Shown here piece by piece: positions 59,043 through 64,000 of a DNA stretch of 64,000 nucleotides (positions are counted from its first letter, which is position 1; each line of letters begins with the position of its first letter). Under the pieces are notes generated by a model. The model saw only the letters and a list, made by a program, of their open reading frames with translations, was not told the DNA's origin and ran no database searches. The DNA is taken from positions 1-64,000 of the forward strand of contig NZ_SORX01000002.1 of the NCBI RefSeq assembly GCF_004405125.1, read 5' to 3'. The stretch comes from Jeotgalibacillus salarius (GTDB lineage: Bacteria > Bacillota > Bacilli > Bacillales > Jeotgalibacillaceae). A program made the translations under genes and the position numbers.

Positions 59043-59576
59043 GTGGAGATCAGGAACGAGTGGTGGGAATGGTCAAAAACTTTACTTGCAGCTGTTCTCA
59101 TTGCAGCTGTTATTCGCTTATTTCTCTTTTCTCCGGTTTTGGTAGACGGAAGCTCGATGGTCCCGACACTGCAGGATGGAGACAGGATGATTGTAAATAA
59201 ATTTCAATACACATACACAATGCCTGAACGCTTCGATATTGTCGTTTTTCATGTGTCAGAAAAAGAAGATTATATAAAAAGAGTTATTGGTCTGCCGGGC
59301 GAAACTGTCGCATTTAAAGATGATCAATTATACATAAACGGAGAGCCGGTTGAAGAATCATTTCGGGGAACAGAGGCATTTACAGAGAATTTTACTCTAT
59401 TCGAATTGACAGGCTTTGATGAAGTTCCAGAAAATCATCTGTTTGTGATGGGTGACAATAGACAATACAGTAAAGACAGCCGTCATATAGGTCCGATCCC
59501 GATTGATGAAGTAGTAGGAGAAACACCGCTGATTTATTGGCCATTTAAAGATATAAAATTGTTTCATAAGGAGTGA
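59043..59576 (+). CDS. lepB: Type I signal peptidase
   Basis: Membrane serine peptidase that releases secreted proteins from their signal peptides. It has 177 residues with a single N-terminal membrane helix (about 12-30), the short Gram-positive Sip form. Catalytic Ser S38 in GSSMVPTL and Lys K79 in [11 protein letters not shown]; box E is [17 protein letters not shown] 59043 follows GGGGGAAG. rbgA begins seven bases after the stop. Confidence 0.95.
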   Translation: MEIRNEWWEWSKTLLAAVLIAAVIRLFLFSPVLVDGSSMVPTLQDGDRMIVNKFQYTYTMPERFDIVVFHVSEKEDYIKRVIGLPGETVAFKDDQLYINGEPVEESFRGTEAFTENFTLFELTGFDEVPENHLFVMGDNRQYSKDSRHIGPIPIDEVVGETPLIYWPFKDIKLFHKE

Positions 59577-59583
59577 TGCTGTG

Positions 59584-60441
59584 ATGAGTATCCAATGGTT
59601 TCCAGGTCATATGGCCAAAGCACGAAGGCAGGTAACAGAAAAACTGAAGCTCGTTGATATCGTATTTGAACTGGTAGATGCAAGGATCCCCCTTTCATCC
59701 AGAAATCCAATGATTGAAGAAATTATCGGACAAAAGCCCAGACTGATATTAATTAATAAAGCAGATATGGCAGACCCTAATAAGACGAAAGAATGGATTT
59801 CCTATTTTGAGAAAAAGGGTGTACGTGCTGTAGCAATCAACTCTGAAAAGGGTTCAGGCTTACAGCAGATACAAAAAGAAACGATGAATATTTTAAGTGA
59901 AAAGTGGGACCGGATGAGGTCAAGAGGAATCAGACCACGCGCAGTAAGAGCAATGATTGTCGGTATTCCAAACGTGGGGAAATCCACTCTCATAAACCGG
60001 CTTGCAAAGAAAAATATTGCACAGACTGGCAATCGTCCCGGTGTGACCAAAGCACAGCAGTGGATTAAAGCCGGAAAAGAAATGGAATTGCTCGATACAC
60101 CAGGTATTTTGTGGCCCAAATTCGAAGATCCAGAGGTAGGGTACAGGCTTGCTCTCACTGGTGCGATAAAAGATAATCTCCTCAATCTGCAGGATATTGC
60201 GATTTACGCACTGCGTTTTCTTGAAACCTATTATCCGGACCGTCTGAAAGAAAGATACGGAATGGATGAAATTCCACAGGATCCGGTAGCGCTGTTTAAT
60301 CATGTTGGAAAAAAGCGCGGATGCCTGATGACTGGTGGAGAAATCGATTACGATAAAACTGCTGATATTATCGTGAGAGATGTCAGAAATGTGCAATTTG
60401 GCCCAATAACATTTGACCTTGAACATTTAGACGATGAATAA
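59584..60441 (+). CDS. rbgA: Ribosome biogenesis GTPase RbgA (YlqF)
   Basis: Circularly permuted GTPase essential for late 50S assembly (L16, L27 and L36 incorporation in B. subtilis). It has 285 residues. [13 protein letters not shown]-terminal signature; G4 NKAD (about 57-60) comes before G1 [12 protein letters not shown] and G3 DTPGI; a C-terminal ANTAR-like RNA-binding domain follows. ATG 59584 gives the family start; GTG 59581 is in frame just before it. A weak terminator follows. Confidence 0.96.
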   Translation: MSIQWFPGHMAKARRQVTEKLKLVDIVFELVDARIPLSSRNPMIEEIIGQKPRLILINKADMADPNKTKEWISYFEKKGVRAVAINSEKGSGLQQIQKETMNILSEKWDRMRSRGIRPRAVRAMIVGIPNVGKSTLINRLAKKNIAQTGNRPGVTKAQQWIKAGKEMELLDTPGILWPKFEDPEVGYRLALTGAIKDNLLNLQDIAIYALRFLETYYPDRLKERYGMDEIPQDPVALFNHVGKKRGCLMTGGEIDYDKTADIIVRDVRNVQFGPITFDLEHLDDE

Positions 60442-60445
60442 CCAG

Positions 60446-60478
60446 CAGGCTTCCGCATTTGTGGGAGCCTTTAATTTT
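60446..60478 (+). terminator. Weak terminator after rbgA
   Basis: AGGCTTCC and GGGAGCCT (60447-60470) pair with one wobble, then a mixed A/T tail with a short T run. It may only partly stop transcription before rnhB. Confidence 0.5.
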
Positions 60479-60513
60479 TAACTATTTTACCGATATAGAA
60501 GATAGGTGACATA

Positions 60514-61272
60514 ATGCTGACAATTAAAGAAATTAAAGAATTGCTTACTCACTCTCCTCAAAGTGAACTGATTAAAACGCTGGAGTCAGATGAGCGAAAA
60601 GGCGTAAAAAAGCTCTTGAAAACTTATTATACAAAGATTGAAAAAGATAAAGCAAAGGCAGAGTCGTATCGGCGCATGCAGCATTATGAAAGAATAGCCT
60701 TAAAAAAAGGTTATCAACTGATTGCCGGCACTGATGAAGCAGGGAGAGGCCCTCTTGCAGGTCCAGTCGTAGCGGCAGCAGTTATATTACCTGACGAATA
60801 TTATCTACCTGGACTGAATGATTCAAAAAAACTGAGTGAATCGCAGAGAGAGTCGTTTTACACAGATATTATGCGATCTGCTGATGTAGGTGTAGGCATT
60901 ATTCATGCGAAGGAAATTGATCAGTTAAATATTTTAAATGCGTCAAAAAAAGCAATGATAAAAGCAATCAGTGAGCTAAAACAGGAGCCTGAATTTATAT
61001 TGGCGGATGCAGTAACACTTAACATACAAATTCCTCAGGAATCAATTATAAAAGGGGATGCAAAAAGTGTAAGTATTGCAGCTGCTTCAGTGATTGCAAA
61101 GGTAACAAGAGACAGGCTGATGAAAGAAGCGGGCGCAAAATATCCGGGTTACGGATTTGAAAGAAATGCAGGTTACGGAACGAAAGATCATGTGGCAGCT
61201 CTAAATAGACTGGGACCTACAGGTGAACACAGACGATCTTTTGAACCTGTTAAATCAATGGTTAAGCAATAA
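60514..61272 (+). CDS. rnhB: Ribonuclease HII
   Basis: Cuts RNA in RNA-DNA hybrids and at single ribonucleotides in DNA. It has 252 residues. An N-terminal helical extension (about 1-65), typical of Bacillus RNase HII, precedes the catalytic domain with GTDEAGRGPLAGPVVAAA (about 72-89; Asp-Glu pair), LNDSKKLSE, ILADAV and GDAKSVSIAAASVIAKVTRD. RBS ATAGGTGAC is weak. ylqG follows after 15 bases. Confidence 0.96.
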   Translation: MLTIKEIKELLTHSPQSELIKTLESDERKGVKKLLKTYYTKIEKDKAKAESYRRMQHYERIALKKGYQLIAGTDEAGRGPLAGPVVAAAVILPDEYYLPGLNDSKKLSESQRESFYTDIMRSADVGVGIIHAKEIDQLNILNASKKAMIKAISELKQEPEFILADAVTLNIQIPQESIIKGDAKSVSIAAASVIAKVTRDRLMKEAGAKYPGYGFERNAGYGTKDHVAALNRLGPTGEHRRSFEPVKSMVKQ

Positions 61273-61287
61273 GCAGGAGGTGAAGGT

Positions 61288-62985
61288 ATGGCTTCATATA
61301 TTTCTGGACAGCAGCGAGCTGCTGTCAGTACACAACAGCAGGATAGGCAACAGCCGCTCAAAACCGGACAAATTGTACATGGGAAAATGTTGAAAAGTCT
61401 GGGCAATCAGCAAATGGACATTCAAGTTGGGGGACGAACGTTGACTGCGGTTGTGTCAGGCGCATTTTCAGAAGGGGAAGCGAAATGGTTTCAAGTGGAA
61501 AGCGCAGGAAATCCGCTAGTCCTGAAACCTGTAAAAACAGATGGATCCGGAAAAGCAGATGTCCAGCAGCTGTTACAATCAATTGGGCTTGGAGGGAATA
61601 AAGAAGTAAAAGCATTGCTCTCTTCTATGATCGAAAAACAGGTGTCAGTGACCACGGAAAAATTATCATCAGCTGCAACTTTACTGTCCGGAATAACTGA
61701 TAAAGAAGAGGGACTTTCAGTTTTAAAGTGGATGGTATCTAAAGATCTTCCTCTAAAAGAAAGTATTTTCCGCCCATTGCTCTCTGCGAACGCCGGAATT
61801 TCTGAACCAATCTCCGGCTTGTTAAATCAAATGAAAAATCTGTTGCAATCTCAGGGACAAACGCCATTAAATCAAGTGATGCAGTCCGTTCAGGAGCCGT
61901 ACGCAAAAATGTTGCAGGACCATACGATCCAGCGACTGTTTGAAAAAATGTCAGATGGATCACCTGCTGTAAGAAACCAGGCACTGGAAGGATTAAAATC
62001 ACTGCAGGTTCTTCCGCAAAATGCCACGTTAAATAATTGGGCAATCACAGCTGATCCTGTTCAAATGTTAAAAGGCAGCGAAAATATCTTAAAAGCGCTT
62101 CACGCACTGCCTCAAAGCCAGAACGTACAGGCACAGATTAATCAGCTGGAGCAGGCAGTTAAGGTTTATCAGCAGTCAGGAGCTGCTCAGCAGCTTGCTG
62201 AAGCTGTTATAAAGGCGCAGGGGGTTCTTCTGCAGGTGAAGCCTCAATCGCCTCTCAGCATCCAGTCTATGCAATTACCTTCTGCTGATTTTACTCAGCC
62301 CCATCAATCAGTCCGGACAGCAGCAGCAGAAGTGCAAAGCCTGATTGGTCAGCAGAACAGCTCGTCTTCTATTCAGATGATGCTGAAGGAAGTGATACAG
62401 AGAATGGGCACGGATTATGAGGCCAGACTGCTGAATGCCGGAAATTCACCTGAAACAGCCACTCAAACACTGAAGGCCCAGCTTGTATCTTTACTGTCGA
62501 TGCAAGGCATAAACACGCAGGTAAGGGAGTCTGCTGAACAAGTACTGAACCGCTTAAACGGCATGCAGCTGCTGTCTGCAGAAAATGGTCCGCAACAGCA
62601 GCTTATCATGCAATTTCCGATTCAACTTGGAGCACAGCATACTGATGTCATGATGAAATTAAATGGCCGGAAGAAAAGTGATGGCACACTGGATCCAGAG
62701 CATGTCAGAGTGCTGTTTTATATTACGCTTTCAGAATTAAAAGAAAGCATCATTGATATGAATGTTCAAAACAGTGTCGTATCACTCGATATTTATAATG
62801 AAAACGAGCATCTCAATCAGCTTGCAAAACCTTTTGTACCTGCTTTGAAAACTGCTCTTCAGGAAGCGGGCTATTCGTTTTCTTCAGTAAAATTTCACAG
62901 TACCAGAGAAGTTGACCCTCCAATCATGAATCCGGCAGAGGATGCTCTGTCTTCTGCTTATCACAAGGTGGATTTGAAAATATGA
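61288..62985 (+). CDS. ylqG: YlqG, FliK hook-length-control-like protein
   Basis: A 565-residue protein without a signal peptide or membrane helix. It is rich in Gln, Ser and Leu. The last 110 residues or so (QLIMQFPIQLGAQHTDVMMKLNG, VRVLFYITLSELKESIIDMNVQNSVVSLDIYNENEHLNQ, ALKTALQEAGYSFSSVKFHST) resemble the C-terminal domain of flagellar hook-length control protein FliK in pattern: beta strands, Leu-Ser-Leu spacing and a final helix. The central part is helical with Gln-rich linkers. B. subtilis YlqG sits in the same place and has no assigned role. It overlaps ylqH by four bases. ATG 61288 follows GCAGGAGGTG. Confidence 0.8.
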   Translation: MASYISGQQRAAVSTQQQDRQQPLKTGQIVHGKMLKSLGNQQMDIQVGGRTLTAVVSGAFSEGEAKWFQVESAGNPLVLKPVKTDGSGKADVQQLLQSIGLGGNKEVKALLSSMIEKQVSVTTEKLSSAATLLSGITDKEEGLSVLKWMVSKDLPLKESIFRPLLSANAGISEPISGLLNQMKNLLQSQGQTPLNQVMQSVQEPYAKMLQDHTIQRLFEKMSDGSPAVRNQALEGLKSLQVLPQNATLNNWAITADPVQMLKGSENILKALHALPQSQNVQAQINQLEQAVKVYQQSGAAQQLAEAVIKAQGVLLQVKPQSPLSIQSMQLPSADFTQPHQSVRTAAAEVQSLIGQQNSSSSIQMMLKEVIQRMGTDYEARLLNAGNSPETATQTLKAQLVSLLSMQGINTQVRESAEQVLNRLNGMQLLSAENGPQQQLIMQFPIQLGAQHTDVMMKLNGRKKSDGTLDPEHVRVLFYITLSELKESIIDMNVQNSVVSLDIYNENEHLNQLAKPFVPALKTALQEAGYSFSSVKFHSTREVDPPIMNPAEDALSSAYHKVDLKI

Positions 62986-63251
62986 AAGAGCATAAAAGAC
63001 TTGAGGCTGTTGCTTTAACTTATAAATCTGAAACCGGACAGGCACCTGTAGTGTCAGCTAAAGGAAAAGGAAAAATTGCTGAGTCAATTATTGAAAAGGC
63101 AAAAGATCACAATGTTCCAATACAGCAGGATGAATCTCTGGTGGAGCTTCTGAGTCAGCTGGAATTAAATGAAACAATACCGGATGAATTGTATCAGGCT
63201 GTAGCTGAAGTGTTTGCATTTATTTACCGTATCGATCAGATAAAAAAATAA
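62982..63251 (+). CDS. ylqH: YlqH, stand-alone FlhB C-terminal-domain-like protein
   Basis: An 89-residue soluble protein that aligns with the cytoplasmic C-terminal domain of the flagellar export switch protein FlhB: EAVALTYKSETGQAPVVSAKGKG, the IAESIIEKAKDHNVPI helix and ELNETIPDELYQAVAEVFAFIY. It has no membrane segments. The self-cleaving NPTH motif of FlhB is absent; only RLEAVAL remains at that point. It starts in the ATGA overlap with ylqG, the FliK-like protein, so the two likely act together. In flagella FliK signals to exactly this domain of FlhB. The function here is unknown. Confidence 0.88.
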   Translation: MKEHKRLEAVALTYKSETGQAPVVSAKGKGKIAESIIEKAKDHNVPIQQDESLVELLSQLELNETIPDELYQAVAEVFAFIYRIDQIKK

Positions 63252-63297
63252 GATAATTCAGACAATGATCAAATTTTCACAATATCGCCTCAAATAG

Positions 63298-63326
63298 TGG
63301 ACATCACATCATTCATTCTATACAAT
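63298..63326 (+). promoter_or_regulatory. SigA promoter of sucC
   Basis: TGGACA (63298-63303), a 17-base spacer and TACAAT (63321-63326). It lies 46 bases before the sucC start. Confidence 0.8.
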
Positions 63327-63371
63327 GAAAGCGCAGTCTATTTTCAAAAGAGTTTGATAGGAGGATAAAAC

Positions 63372-64000
63372 ATGAATATCCATGAGTATCAGGGAAAGGA
63401 ACTCCTTAGAAAATATGGAGTATCCGTGCCCCGGGGTTATGTAGCTTTCACGCCGAAAGAAGCTGTTGAAGCAGCTAAAGAACTTGGATCGGCAGTTACA
63501 GTAGTTAAAGCACAGATCCATGCGGGCGGCCGCGGTAATGCGGGCGGAGTTAAAATTGCTAAAAGTATTGATGAAGTCCGTACATACGCAAAAGAATTAT
63601 TAGGCAAAACACTGGTTACACACCAGACAGGGCCGGAAGGTAAGGAAATTAAGCGCTTACTTATCGAAGAAGGCTGTGATATTAAGAAGGAGTATTACGT
63701 AGGTCTTGTACTTGATCGTGCGACTTCACGTATCACATTGATGGCATCTGAGGAAGGCGGAACTGAAATTGAGGAAGTTGCAGAAGCAACACCTGAAAAG
63801 ATTTTCCGTGAATCAATTGACCCTGTTGTTGGTCTGACAGCATTCCAGGCACGCCGTATTGCTTTTAACATCAACATTCCTAAAGAGATGGTTAATAAAG
63901 CAGTTCGATTTATGCTTGGACTTTACAAAATGTTTGTTGAAAAAGATTGTTCAATTGCAGAAATCAATCCGCTTGTTACAACTGGAGACGGCAATGTAAT
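63372..64000 (+). CDS. sucC: Succinyl-CoA synthetase (ADP-forming) beta subunit, 5' part
   Basis: TCA-cycle enzyme that makes ATP from succinyl-CoA. The first 209 codons are seen; the gene continues beyond the window (family about 386 residues). The N-terminal [17 protein letters not shown] and the ATP-grasp segments [18 protein letters not shown] and AEINPLV (Mg/nucleotide site) are intact. GGAGGAT lies just ahead of ATG 63372. It has its own promoter. sucD is expected directly downstream. Confidence 0.97.
   Translation, partial: MNIHEYQGKELLRKYGVSVPRGYVAFTPKEAVEAAKELGSAVTVVKAQIHAGGRGNAGGVKIAKSIDEVRTYAKELLGKTLVTHQTGPEGKEIKRLLIEEGCDIKKEYYVGLVLDRATSRITLMASEEGGTEIEEVAEATPEKIFRESIDPVVGLTAFQARRIAFNINIPKEMVNKAVRFMLGLYKMFVEKDCSIAEINPLVTTGDGNV

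Overview
The window is 64 kb of chromosome from a low-to-moderate GC, endospore-forming member of the Bacillota (Bacillaceae or Caryophanaceae type). The gene order from ylmC to sucC is that of the Bacillus subtilis ylm-pyr-ylo-ylq region. SpoVM, YlmC and RemA are all present, which points to a spore former. PyrR attenuation, a T-box and a FapR operator are the expected control elements for this group. The genus cannot be fixed from sequence alone. Almost everything is on the + strand; only rqcH and rpmB are on the - strand.

Layout. (1) 1-54 looks like the 3' end of a group II intron. (2) 185-4198 is the cell-division neighbourhood ylmC-pgeF-ylmE-sepF-ylmG-ylmH-divIVA. (3) 4205-8995 holds ileS under its own promoter and T-box, then lspA and rluD. 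(4) 8970-20673 is the complete de novo UMP operon pyrR-pyrP-pyrB-pyrC-carA-carB-pyrK-pyrD-pyrF-pyrE, with a strong promoter inside the 3' end of rluD and three PyrR-dependent attenuators. (5) 20700-23270 is a small accessory island: a transposase remnant, a lipoprotein PQQ-type sugar dehydrogenase and GC-rich palindromic sequence. (6) 23273-24982 is rqcH on the - strand. (7) 25096-38715 runs yicC-remA-gmk-rpoZ-coaBC-priA-def-fmt-rsmB-stp-prkC-rsgA-rpe-thiN-spoVM. (8) 38777-42934 holds rpmB (-), yloU-fakA and the two serine dehydratase subunits. (9) 42906-49678 is recG, then the FapR-controlled lipid genes fapR-plsX-fabD-fabG-acpP, then rnc. (10) 49678-56645 is smc-ftsY-ylxM-ffh-rpsP-khpA, covering chromosome organisation and the SRP pathway. 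(11) 56835-63251 is ylqD-rimM-trmD-rplS-lepB-rbgA-rnhB-ylqG-ylqH. (12) sucC starts at 63372 and runs off the right edge.

How the genes work together. The pyr genes make UMP from bicarbonate and glutamine and import uracil, with PyrR as the sensor. The fap/fab block sets up acyl-ACP supply for membrane lipid, reported through malonyl-CoA. def-fmt-rsmB, rimM-trmD-rplS-rbgA and ffh-ftsY-lepB link translation, ribosome assembly and export. stp-prkC is the muropeptide-sensing Ser/Thr phosphatase-kinase pair. ylmH and rqcH both have roles in ribosome-associated quality control. Many neighbours overlap by 1-35 bases, so translational coupling is the rule. TTG or GTG starts with strong ribosome binding sites are common (ylmE, lspA, pyrF, coaBC, fakA, recG, plsX, rnc, khpA, lepB).

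Most of the window is conserved core genome. The parts that stand out are the intron end at the left edge, the folded element between ileS and lspA, the island between pyrE and rqcH, a pair of related palindromic repeats about 33 kb apart, and the uncharacterised FliK-like/FlhB-C-like pair ylqG-ylqH.
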